This document shows positions 47,038-56,400 of a DNA stretch of 64,000 bases, in pieces. The notes below the pieces were generated by a model. The model was not told the origin of the DNA and did not search any database. It worked only from the letters and a program-made list of their open reading frames with translations. The number at the start of each line of letters is the position of its first letter. Within the stretch, counting starts at the first letter, position 1. The translations under genes and the position numbers were made by a program. The stretch is from Paracoccus sediminis (GTDB lineage: Bacteria; Pseudomonadota; Alphaproteobacteria; Rhodobacterales; Rhodobacteraceae), in NCBI RefSeq assembly GCF_900188295.1, contig NZ_FZNM01000006.1, positions 145,648 through 209,647 of the forward strand. Reading direction: 5' to 3'.

Positions 47038-48334
47038 TCTGAACCGGATGAGGGACTGCGGAGAGGCGCATTGCGACCTGCCCGCCGGCTTCTTCCGGGT
47101 GAACTATTTCCACGGCAAAGAGATGCGGCTTGCCGATTATGTCGACGAACAGCGATACCACGCCGGCAAGATGCGCTTCCACAACGCCAGGCTGCACGGC
47201 GAGGGCATCCTGTGCGGGCTGAAGCTGTCGGTCCTGGAACCGGAAGGCACGCTTCTGCGCGTCGGCCGGGGCGCTGCCATCGACGCCTGCGGGCGCGAGA
47301 TCGTGGTCGGTTTCGACCAATGCGTCGATGTGGCCGCCTGGTTCCGCCAGCAGGCTTACAAGTTCCGCGACCAGGACAACAATCCATGCAAGCCGGACGA
47401 GGCGAACCGCGTCAAACTGTGCGTCGCGATGCGTCATGCCGAATGCGGCGGCACGCCCGAGCCGGTGCCGCCGGACCCCTGCGCCAGCCACGACGACTGC
47501 GGCTGCGGGTGCAGCAGGTCGGGGCCATGCAACGGCGGCGATCCCTGCGGTCAGCAGGCCGAGTTCGGCCGCATCACCGAGGAATTCGAGTTGCGCCTGA
47601 TGTTTGCCGACGAGGCGAAGACGCTGACCCGGCACCGTCTGTTCCCGGCCAGCGAGGCGATCGATAACGCCATCGCCACGACCGGCGGCGCAACCGGCCT
47701 TCTGGCCGCGCTGACCCCGCCGCTCCGCGAGCGATGCCGTTGCGATGACAACGAATGGCTTAACCTTGGATGCTTTCACGCCACCGTCAAAGCCGACCAT
47801 CCCGACGAGGTGATCGCCATCCAGGACTTCGATTATGGCTGCGCCTCGCAGGTGCTGCTGTCGACCGAGGTCATCCAGTATCTTCTTGCCGGGATCCTGG
47901 CCGAGGTCGATCCCGACATCGGCGGCCCCGAGATCACGTCGATCACCTTTCGCAGGCTTGACGGGCAACGCCATCAATTCGCCCTGCATCTCAGCAGCAG
48001 GATCGACGCCAAGACCCTGGATGACGAGGCCAGCTTCGGCCTGCGGCAACTGACCAGGGATGGCTGGATTCATCCGGCTGGCGAGGCGGTCAAGGCCAGC
48101 TATTCCGAAAAAATCCTGGGCGAGGCGAACCTTGACGGTCCGGCGATCTACATCGCGGTCGCCAGCGCCTTCCTGGCTGCGGGCGGCCGCTATCACCTGT
48201 TCGCCCATGAAAATGCCGATCCGGTGGTCGACCCGCTTCTGCGCCGCCTGCGCCCGCGCCATCTCTCGTGGCGCTTCTGTCTTGGGCAGGACAATGCTGG
48301 CGACGGCCTGACCATGCATCCGCTGGGAGTGTGA
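47021..48334 (+). CDS. cysteine-rich eCIS protein A
   Basis: The 437-residue protein starts with AAGGAG before the ATG. A conserved N-terminal module is FFRVNYFHGKEMRLADYVDE, HNARLHGEGILCGLKLSVLE, RVGRGAAIDACGREIVVGFD. A mid segment (about 150-182) is packed with cysteines (CASHDDCGCGCSRSGPCNGG). The same N-terminal module occurs in the protein at 49603. Such modules are known next to CIS baseplate genes, but their function is not described. Paired cysteines suggest metal binding or disulphides in an extracellular particle. It may be part of the fibre or baseplate plate. Confidence 0.75.
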   Translation: MSKWRDLNRMRDCGEAHCDLPAGFFRVNYFHGKEMRLADYVDEQRYHAGKMRFHNARLHGEGILCGLKLSVLEPEGTLLRVGRGAAIDACGREIVVGFDQCVDVAAWFRQQAYKFRDQDNNPCKPDEANRVKLCVAMRHAECGGTPEPVPPDPCASHDDCGCGCSRSGPCNGGDPCGQQAEFGRITEEFELRLMFADEAKTLTRHRLFPASEAIDNAIATTGGATGLLAALTPPLRERCRCDDNEWLNLGCFHATVKADHPDEVIAIQDFDYGCASQVLLSTEVIQYLLAGILAEVDPDIGGPEITSITFRRLDGQRHQFALHLSSRIDAKTLDDEASFGLRQLTRDGWIHPAGEAVKASYSEKILGEANLDGPAIYIAVASAFLAAGGRYHLFAHENADPVVDPLLRRLRPRHLSWRFCLGQDNAGDGLTMHPLGV

Positions 48335-48338
48335 CGCC

Positions 48339-49598
48339 ATGGCCGAGACAGGAAAGACCGTGAACGAAGCCGGTGCGTCCGCCGCAAGCGCCGCCGCCAG
48401 GGGCGCCGATCCCGCCGGCATGGCGGACCGGCAGAAGGCCGAGGCCCGGATGAATGCCGGCCTGGAGATGCTGACGAACCTGGGCAGGCTTGCGCTGGCC
48501 GGCGCATCGCTTGGCGGCAAGGCCGCGCTGGTTGGGCTGCGGGGCACCGTGCCGATGCTGGAACTTTATTCCGGGACCACGCGCAAGGCCGAACAGGACC
48601 GCGACGGTGACGGCGGCGGGCTCGAGAATCTGGGATTTTCCCGAGGCGAGGCCGGCGTCATCCGCAAGGCCTTTACCAAGGGCATCCTTGAATCGCTCGA
48701 GATCAGTTCCATCACCCATCCGGTTTACGACGGCGCGCCGGTCTATCACGCCTACAACGCCGACGGTGTGATGCAACCGCCGCATATGGTGCATTTCCTT
48801 TCGCTGGGTGCGGCCGGCTCGGCAATCTGGCGGCGGTGGGAGGCGTCCCGAGATCCGCCCAAGCCCGAGCCTGTGCCGGTCGTGACGATCCCGGCCGCCC
48901 AGACCGTCGCCTTCGTCGCCACGGCGCCCGGCGAATACGAATACATCGCGGCCCCCCAGACCGCCTCGGACATCAGGAGATACGCCATGCGTCAGCGCAG
49001 CCTCAATCCACCCCGGCTGGCGATGCTGGCCCATTCCGGCGACCCCGGTTCGATCCGGCCTGTCGGGCCGCGCATGATTTCAGAGCCAAACCCGCTGTCT
49101 GGAACCCGCGCCTGGTCGAAGGCCAGTCCCAATCGCGGCCGGACAACCGCCTTGCAGGTCGGGACCACATTCCCGCCCAGCCGCCGGCAGGGTTGCGGCT
49201 GCGGGGGCATCCCGGCGGACGGGTGCGGTTGCGGTTGCGGCGGCACGTCGTCGTGCGACTGCGGCTGCGGTGGACAAGAAGCCCGCGCCTTTCCGCCCGC
49301 ACGCCGGGACGATGACGGAGGCTGCGTCAGCATCTTTTCGATCTCCTGCGAAACCCGCTGGCGCATCCGCGACTGTCTCAAGGTCTCGTTCTGCGACTTC
49401 CTGCGCTGCGTGGGCGACGAACTTTGCGAACGCGAGGAAGGCGACGAGATCGACCTTCGCGAATGCCTCGAGGATTTCCTCTGCTCGTTTCTTACCTGCC
49501 TGCCGGATGCGATCTGCCCGCCGCCCCAGCCCTGCAAGCCCTGCTGTCCGCCCCGGCTCATTGAATCCTGCCACTGCAATTTTGCCGTAGGGGAGTGA
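48339..49598 (+). CDS. cysteine-rich eCIS protein B
   Basis: The 419 residues start MAETGKTVNEAGASAASAAA. The first third is helical and Ala-rich (LEMLTNLGRLALAGASLGGK). Residues about 280-330 hold a dense Cys-Gly run (RQGCGCGGIPADGCGCGCGG). The last 90 residues contain regular cysteines (CETRWRIRDCLKVSFCDFLR, CVGDELCEREE, CKPCCPPRLIESCHC). No family was recognised. It has translational spacing of 4 bp to both neighbours and lies between the two proteins that share an N-terminal module. Confidence 0.7.
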   Translation: MAETGKTVNEAGASAASAAARGADPAGMADRQKAEARMNAGLEMLTNLGRLALAGASLGGKAALVGLRGTVPMLELYSGTTRKAEQDRDGDGGGLENLGFSRGEAGVIRKAFTKGILESLEISSITHPVYDGAPVYHAYNADGVMQPPHMVHFLSLGAAGSAIWRRWEASRDPPKPEPVPVVTIPAAQTVAFVATAPGEYEYIAAPQTASDIRRYAMRQRSLNPPRLAMLAHSGDPGSIRPVGPRMISEPNPLSGTRAWSKASPNRGRTTALQVGTTFPPSRRQGCGCGGIPADGCGCGCGGTSSCDCGCGGQEARAFPPARRDDDGGCVSIFSISCETRWRIRDCLKVSFCDFLRCVGDELCEREEGDEIDLRECLEDFLCSFLTCLPDAICPPPQPCKPCCPPRLIESCHCNFAVGE

Positions 49599-49602
49599 AA
49601 CC

Positions 49603-51888
49603 ATGACCGGCTCCAAGCACATCTTCGCGCCTTGCGTTCCCGGCGCGCTTCAGGGCGGCCTGCGCCGGACCGAGTTCTATGACGGCATGGTGCTGTCCGA
49701 GGCCGACATGAAGCGCGAGCAGTCCTACTGGCAGATGAAACGCCGGCTGACCAACCGCGCACTGGGCAGCGGCGTGGTCTGGGGCCTGTCGGTCCAGTGG
49801 GATGCCAAGGCCCGCGCCTTCACCATCTGCCCCGGCTACGGGCTGAGTTGCTGCGGCGACGATCTTGTCGTCGAATGCCCCGCAACCGTATGCGAGCGGG
49901 AGCTGATCGACATTTGCAGCGAGGAGTTTCGCGAACTCCTAAGGGCCGGCACCGGTCCCTGCGAGGATCCCTGCGACCGCCCGGACGGGCCGGTCGAGGC
50001 CTGCCTGATGCTGGAATACGTCGAATGCCCCGAGGATCCCCGGCGGGTGTTCGAGGATCCCTGCGCGACGCTTCCCGGAGGCTGCCGCCATGGCGCCATG
50101 CGCGAGACGACGCGGCTGCGCCTTGTGCCTCCGCCCTGTCCGTCCGAGCCTGGCGCGATCGAGCGGTTCTGCGCCAGGATCGGCCCGTTGCGCGACATGC
50201 TTGCCGCCGCCGGTCAGGCGGCGCCGGCGCCCGTCGCGGACCCGGATTCCGCCGTTTCGGGGGCGCCGTCGGTGATGATGGAAGTCCGGTTGCGTGACGC
50301 GGGCGGCAACATGCTGGAAAGCCAGAGCGAGAGGGTCGCAAGCGTTGCCGGACAATCCACCGGCATGACGTTCCAGAACGCCGCCGCACGCCGCATCGAC
50401 GTCATCCTGACCCCCTCCCTCGGCCACGGCTTCCTGAGGACGCGGGACGAGACCGGCGTCGAGAAGCGGATCGAGACCTTGATGGAACTGTCGCTGTCCG
50501 AAAGCGATCTGGGGCAGAACGGCCGCATGGACCGCCGCTTTACCGTCGATCTTGCGCCGCTTGCCGGGGGCGCATCCCACGAGATCGATTACCGCATCGA
50601 AGCCATGGGGGGGACCGCGATCACCCTGTCGGCGCGGGTCGAGGCCGTGCGCGGGCCGCTGCGGGTTCCCGACTGCGGCACGCTGATGAAGGGCTGGGCC
50701 TTCGACGCCAGCCCGGCCTGCGCGGCGCGCACGCTGCTTCTGGCCGCGATCTGGGGCTGGTTCCGCGGGCTGACGGGCACCGCGCCCTGCAACGATCCGC
50801 CGGACAAGCCGGACCCCACCCGTGCCGCCATCGCCGCGCTCGTGTCCTGGATTGCCTGGCGCATTTTGTGGAAGATCGACCTGACCGCGCCCGGTGCGGC
50901 GCAGGCCGAACGCTGCCTTCGGATGCTGTTCGAGGAATGGTGCCGCGAATTCAACTATCGCGGCCCGCGCTGCTGCGACAACCACCATGGCATCCATCTT
51001 GGCCGCGTCACCGTCACGCGCAAGGGCCGCATCCTGTGCTTCGACGAATGGGCGTGCCGCCGCCATGTCCTGACCGGACCGCTTCTGACCCATTGGGCCG
51101 GCCTTTTCGGCATCGCGCCGATGGATGTCACGGCAACGCGGCTGGCCAGCTGGATCTGCTGCGTGGCGCGGACCCCCGACACCCGGCTTGATCCGGCCGC
51201 CATGAAGGCCATCCAGGCGGCGCTTTGGACCAACGACAGCGAGCTGAAGATCGGGGGCGGAGAGGTCGTTTCCTTCAAGTCCCTGCTTTCCGAGGCGGGA
51301 CTTTGGGGCGGGTTCCAGTCCGCGAACGGTTTCCCGCCGCCCGCCGCCCCGGCTGCGCTTGTCCCGGCCTTCTCGGCCAAGATCGACCGCCATCTGGAAG
51401 CGCGCCTTGACGCGACGCGGATCATGGCCCGGACACCGGCCGTCGAGATGATGCAGGAAATCAGGGCGGAACTATCGCTTGCGGATCTCAAGCCGCTGGG
51501 CGACGGGGCGGTGTTTGACGCCACGCTCGCGGCGCTTGGCCGGGCCGAAGTCGCCACGGTGGACGACCTTCTTGGACGCGATCCCGAAGTGCTGGCCAGG
51601 CGTGTCCGCGCCGAACTCATGGAGGACGAGAACCTGGATGCCGCTGCCGCCGACAAGGCCGTGGGCCTGATCTATACGGTCGCGCTGCGCACGCTAGAGG
51701 CGGTGGGCGATGCCGTGACGGCTGTTGCCAGCGAGCGTGCCGACGATGATCCCTTCATCCGCGCGGATATCAAGGAAGCCGCGACGACCTCGGCCGTCCG
51801 CAAGGCGCTGAACGAACATCTGCGCGGGCGTGGCTTCAGCGTCCCGGCGATCAGGGATATCGCCGGCAGGGTCGCCGACCGGCGCTAG
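49603..51888 (+). CDS. cysteine-rich eCIS protein C (paralogue of A)
   Basis: The 761-residue protein has the same N-terminal module as protein A: RRTEFYDGMVLSEADMKREQ, WQMKRRLTNRALGSGVVWGL, ICPGYGLSCCGDDLVVECPA. Cysteines are frequent (ELIDICSEEF, CNDPPDKPDP, CCDNHHGIHLGRVTV). The C-terminal 200 residues are helical. The role is unknown; it is in the fibre/tape-measure position of the operon. A Cys-rich structural or adhesive part of the particle is the best guess. Confidence 0.75.
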   Translation: MTGSKHIFAPCVPGALQGGLRRTEFYDGMVLSEADMKREQSYWQMKRRLTNRALGSGVVWGLSVQWDAKARAFTICPGYGLSCCGDDLVVECPATVCERELIDICSEEFRELLRAGTGPCEDPCDRPDGPVEACLMLEYVECPEDPRRVFEDPCATLPGGCRHGAMRETTRLRLVPPPCPSEPGAIERFCARIGPLRDMLAAAGQAAPAPVADPDSAVSGAPSVMMEVRLRDAGGNMLESQSERVASVAGQSTGMTFQNAAARRIDVILTPSLGHGFLRTRDETGVEKRIETLMELSLSESDLGQNGRMDRRFTVDLAPLAGGASHEIDYRIEAMGGTAITLSARVEAVRGPLRVPDCGTLMKGWAFDASPACAARTLLLAAIWGWFRGLTGTAPCNDPPDKPDPTRAAIAALVSWIAWRILWKIDLTAPGAAQAERCLRMLFEEWCREFNYRGPRCCDNHHGIHLGRVTVTRKGRILCFDEWACRRHVLTGPLLTHWAGLFGIAPMDVTATRLASWICCVARTPDTRLDPAAMKAIQAALWTNDSELKIGGGEVVSFKSLLSEAGLWGGFQSANGFPPPAAPAALVPAFSAKIDRHLEARLDATRIMARTPAVEMMQEIRAELSLADLKPLGDGAVFDATLAALGRAEVATVDDLLGRDPEVLARRVRAELMEDENLDAAAADKAVGLIYTVALRTLEAVGDAVTAVASERADDDPFIRADIKEAATTSAVRKALNEHLRGRGFSVPAIRDIAGRVADRR

Positions 51889-51891
51889 GCC

Positions 51892-53493
51892 ATGGGCACG
51901 CTTGCCGTCGGTTCGCTTGCGCTGTCGCTGCGCCTTCCCGGCGGCGCGCAGAACCGCGCGGGCGCCGTCCAAAAGGTGGTCGAACGCCAGTTTCTTCCGG
52001 CCGTGCTTGACGCGATGGCCTGCGAATTGGACGCCATTTACGGCGATGCGGCCGTCATCCGCATCCGCAGCCTGACAATCCGCCTGCGCATCGGCCCCGA
52101 GATCCGCAATGCAGCCGATCTTGCGCGGCAGATCGGCCAGGATCTCGCCGCCCATATCCACGACATTGCCATTATCGCGCATCCCGCCTCGCCGCCGCCG
52201 CCCGCGGCGGCCGAGGCGCGGATCTGGCCAACCGCGGGCGCCTGGCACGGGGCCGCGCTGATCGCCGCGCTGCGGGGCGAGCCTGGTCCCGAAGGATGCG
52301 CCGACGACCTGCCCGGCCTGGCGCGGACGCTGCTGGCCGAACCGGCCGATGTGATTGCCGCCACGCTTGGCCACTGTGCCGACGCAGGCGTTATGGACGA
52401 GGTGGTTTCGGCCCTGCCGCCGTCGGGGTTGCACATGCTTGTCGCCCGTTCCGCCACGGCCTTGCCGCCCGCCATCCGGGCCAGGATCCTGGCGGCTACG
52501 GAACGGACGGGCGCGCAAGGCCCTGCCCCGGCACACCAGGCCGAAGCCGACCCCGCGCGGGATGCGCCCGCGCATCAGCGACCCTCTGACAGCGCGGATC
52601 CGGCGCGGCCTCCGCGCGACGAAACAAGCCCGTCGCGGCGGCAACCCGAAGCCTGCGCGCCGGACCCCGACCCCCTGCCCGACGGCGCGCCGCATCCCTA
52701 CCCGATCCTGCGGCCCGGCACCGCCGCCGATCCTGCGGCCGCGCAGGCGGCAAAGGCTTTCGTCCCGCGCCCGCCCGCGAAGCGCACGACCTTGCCCTTT
52801 GGCAATCCGGCCCCGGCCCGTCAGACCATCCCGGACCTAAAGACCGCCCCCCCGCCGGAACGGATCGGGGCCGGGGCGCAACCGCCATCCAACCTCATCC
52901 CGACCCGTTGGGGCGGCCTCGTCTATCTGGTGACGCTGGCAGTGCGCCTGGGGATGCCCGAAGCCCTGTGGCGCATCGGCGTATCCGAGGGCGAGGCGCT
53001 GTCCGCCATGCTCGCCACGATCAGCAAGGCGCCGGACGATCCCGTGTCAGCCGTGCTTGCGCCTGAATTTCCGCGCCCTCCCGCGCCGCTCGGCCCTGTC
53101 CCGGATTGGGCGCGGCGCGACTTCTGCGCGGCCATCGCGACCGCCGCCCGCGATCTGACCGGAACCGACCTGAGTGCGCGAATCGAGACATTCCAAGCCG
53201 CCCTGGCCGAGGACTGTTCCTGGCATCTGCCCGAATGGGGCGCGGCGGTGCTGGTCGCCACGCTGGCGGAAATGATCGATCGGCCGCTTGATGCGGGGGC
53301 GCTGGCCGGCCTTCTTGGCATTGCGGGAGAGATCGGGATCGGCGCCCGGTTGGTCCGCGTCCGGCTGCCGTCCGATGCGATCGACTTTGACATCCGCCGC
53401 ACCGGGCTGGACGCCAATCCGGGCTTTCTGCCCTGGCTCGACAAGCGGCTGGAAATCGAATTCGGCTCGGGCGAGGGGGACTGGGCAGGATGA
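51892..53493 (+). CDS. eCIS tape-measure protein (Afp14-like)
   Basis: The 533-residue protein starts MGTLAVGSLALSLRLPGGAQ and AVQKVVERQFLPAVLDAMAC, matching the conserved N-terminus of the CIS tape-measure family. The middle (about 190-310) is Pro/Ala-rich and low complexity. The C-terminal half (WGGLVYLVTLAVRLGMPEAL, RIGVSEGEALSAMLATI, SWHLPEWGAAVLVATLAEMI) is helical. It would set tube length. It overlaps the giant protein by ATGA. Confidence 0.85.
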   Translation: MGTLAVGSLALSLRLPGGAQNRAGAVQKVVERQFLPAVLDAMACELDAIYGDAAVIRIRSLTIRLRIGPEIRNAADLARQIGQDLAAHIHDIAIIAHPASPPPPAAAEARIWPTAGAWHGAALIAALRGEPGPEGCADDLPGLARTLLAEPADVIAATLGHCADAGVMDEVVSALPPSGLHMLVARSATALPPAIRARILAATERTGAQGPAPAHQAEADPARDAPAHQRPSDSADPARPPRDETSPSRRQPEACAPDPDPLPDGAPHPYPILRPGTAADPAAAQAAKAFVPRPPAKRTTLPFGNPAPARQTIPDLKTAPPPERIGAGAQPPSNLIPTRWGGLVYLVTLAVRLGMPEALWRIGVSEGEALSAMLATISKAPDDPVSAVLAPEFPRPPAPLGPVPDWARRDFCAAIATAARDLTGTDLSARIETFQAALAEDCSWHLPEWGAAVLVATLAEMIDRPLDAGALAGLLGIAGEIGIGARLVRVRLPSDAIDFDIRRTGLDANPGFLPWLDKRLEIEFGSGEGDWAG

Positions 53494-56400
53494 CGCACAG
53501 CTTCGCCCCACCTGCCGCCAAGGCCCTGCCAGCCGGCCCTGCAAAGCGCGGCGTCCAATCCCCTGCGCCCGATGACAGGTCCACGCTTGCGGCAGACGAG
53601 GATCGCTGGACCGAACTTGCGGTCATTCTGCTGGACATGCTGGAATCGGCCGGTCCCGAATCCGCCGCGGGGGCGACCGATCCGCGCGCCATGATCCCGG
53701 CGCGGCCCGAAACGGCCAGGGCGCCCACGACGACCGAGACGGGGGGCGACCCGGCGGCCACTGGCGAAAGCGCCGCCGCGACGGCCACGCCCCGCGCGCT
53801 TGCGCCGTTGCCCGGCGGGTCGGACGCGGCGCTTTTGAAGGGCGAGGAGAAGCCGCGAGCAACCGGGCCGGTGCCGATGCCCGATTTTCCCCAGGGGGGA
53901 ACGCCCCTGCCCGAGGCCGCGCGGCCCACCGCCCCGCCCGAAGGCGCGCCAAAGCCCGCCGGCGCACCGCCCGCACCCGCATCGGGCGAAAATCAGGGAC
54001 CGTCGCCAGGCGCCATCGTCCGCCGCTGGCAGGGGCAGGTCCGTGCCGGTGGCGCAGCGATCCCGCAACCGGACGTGAAGGTGCCGGCGGAAGGCGCGGC
54101 CCGGCTGGCAAGGGTCGGCTCGGGCGCGCAAAAACGCAACGCGGCGGCGCGCGACGGGATGACCAAGGACGCCGTCGACACTGTCCCGAAGCCGCCCGAG
54201 ATCGACACGACCCCGCCCGCCCCGCCGCCGCCGAACCCGGTTCCCGAACATACGCAAAAGGTGCTCGCCGCCTCGGGCAAGCGCCTGCCGGACCAGCAGT
54301 CGATTGCCCTCAGCGCCTCGCCGGAACGAGAGATCGAGGGGCAGAAGATCGGCGGCACGATGCCGCCGCTGGGCGTCCGGCCGGTCGATCCCGACCTGTT
54401 CCAGGTTCTGATTACCCCCACGGCCAAGACGCTGGCCCAGCTTCCGCCGGGCGCCTCGGCCGAAGACATCAAGAACCAGACGGAAACCCCGGAACAGCGG
54501 CGCGTGCGGTTCGCGCTTGAAACGCTGACCCGGACCGGCGACGCGGCCGATCGCAAGGGCCGCGGACCCGAGGTCATCGCGCCCGATATCGGCCCGTTCA
54601 AGGCCGAAGGCACGACCCCCGAGAACCGCGCCAGAATCGGCGAACTTGTCGCGCGGCTGATGGCGAACACCCAGGATACCGCCGGGGACATCCTTGTCCG
54701 GCTGCGCAAGAAGGCCTTTCCGGGCGAGGCGCTGTTCAGAAACTTTCCCGATATCTGCTCCGACATGCTGGACGGGCTGAAAACCGCGTTGACCGGCGAC
54801 CTCGGGGATATCGCCGACGCCGCCGGGATCAGCGGCGCCGAGCTGGACGAGATGGTCGCCAGGCGCCGCAAGGAACTTGAAGACGCCAAGACCAAGGCCG
54901 CCGACACGGTCAGCAAGCAGGCCGTCCAGGTGAAGAAGACCGTCACCGAGGAGGGCCAGAAGACCTCGGACGCCATCGCCGGCGCGGCCGAAGCGGCCGA
55001 GGAGGAAACGCTGCGCCGCCAGACGGCCGTCGCCGGCGAAAACGACCCCACCGTCGTCAATGCCCGCCGCGACAGGATCGTCGCCTGGTTCCGCGAACAC
55101 GTCACCACGCAGATCACCAACTACCAGCGGGCCGGTGACAAGCGGCAGACCGAACTGACCAAGGCGCGGACCGAGCAGCAGGACGCCTATCGCGCGCTTG
55201 CGCAGCGCGAAATCTATCAGGTGATGACGCCGGCACCCCCGCGCGCCGATCGGGACCAGAACGACAAACCGCGCGAAATGACGCTGGCGGACATGTCGGT
55301 CAAAATCCGCCTCTGGTCGGACGAGCGACTCAAGATCGTGGGCGAGCATTTCCGCAAGGCGCTGGCCCTGGCCTCCGCCACGACGGACAGCAACCGCAAG
55401 GCGATCGAGGGCGCAGGCTCGGCCGGGATCGAGGCCGCCCGGCGCTGGGCCGAGGACAAGATCCTTGCCGGGAAAAGCTGGTGGCAGCGTTTCGTCGCCC
55501 GCATCCGGCGCTGGCTGGGCGAGGCCAAGGATGTCAACGAACAATGGCGCGTGCGCCGGGGCCGCGAGAACGCCAAGGCCATCGCCGACGACATTCTTGG
55601 TGCCGAACTGGCCGCCAAGGCACTGGCAAAGGACGTGGACCAGAACACCGCGCAGCAAATCAACCAGATGACCGACGCCCAGAAGGCGGCGTTCGGGACA
55701 TTCTACAACAAGGCCAAGGGCAAGCATCCGCTGGACTTCGCCGCCGACCGGCTGAGCGACAACCTGACCCGCGATCACCAGGCGGGCGCGACCCAACGGT
55801 TCGAGGCCGCGCTGATCGCGACGCCCGTGTCCGGCGGGGACCATGCGACGGCCAACAAGCTGAACGATGTCGCGCGCAGCCAGGGCGCGGGATTCGACGC
55901 GGCGCGGATCGCGCAGAACGTCCATGCCGCGATGGATCAGTGGGGCACCGACGAACAGCGCATCTTTGACAGCCTTCGGTCGATGACGGTCCTGCAAGGC
56001 GCGGTGGTGCGCAAGATGTATCGGGCCATCTTCGACAGCGATCTGGACAGCGACCTTGAAAGCGAGATGAGCGGCGAGGAACTTGACCAGGCGATGGCCG
56101 AACTGGAAGGCAAGCAGGCCAAGGCCGACGCCATCGCGCTGCACGATGCGATGGCGGGGCTTGGCACCGACGAAGCGACGATCATGCGCACCCTGCGCAA
56201 CAAGTCCGAGGCCGAGCGCGAGGCGATCCGCGCCGAATATCTGCGCCTGTATGGCGTCACGCTTGACGCGGACCTCAAGGACGATCTTTCGGACGGGAAC
56301 GAGATAGACCAGGCGAACGCCCTTCTGGCAGGCGACAACGAACTGGCCGACGCCATCGAATTCGACGAGGCGATGCGCGGCGGGATCATCAGCACCGGCA

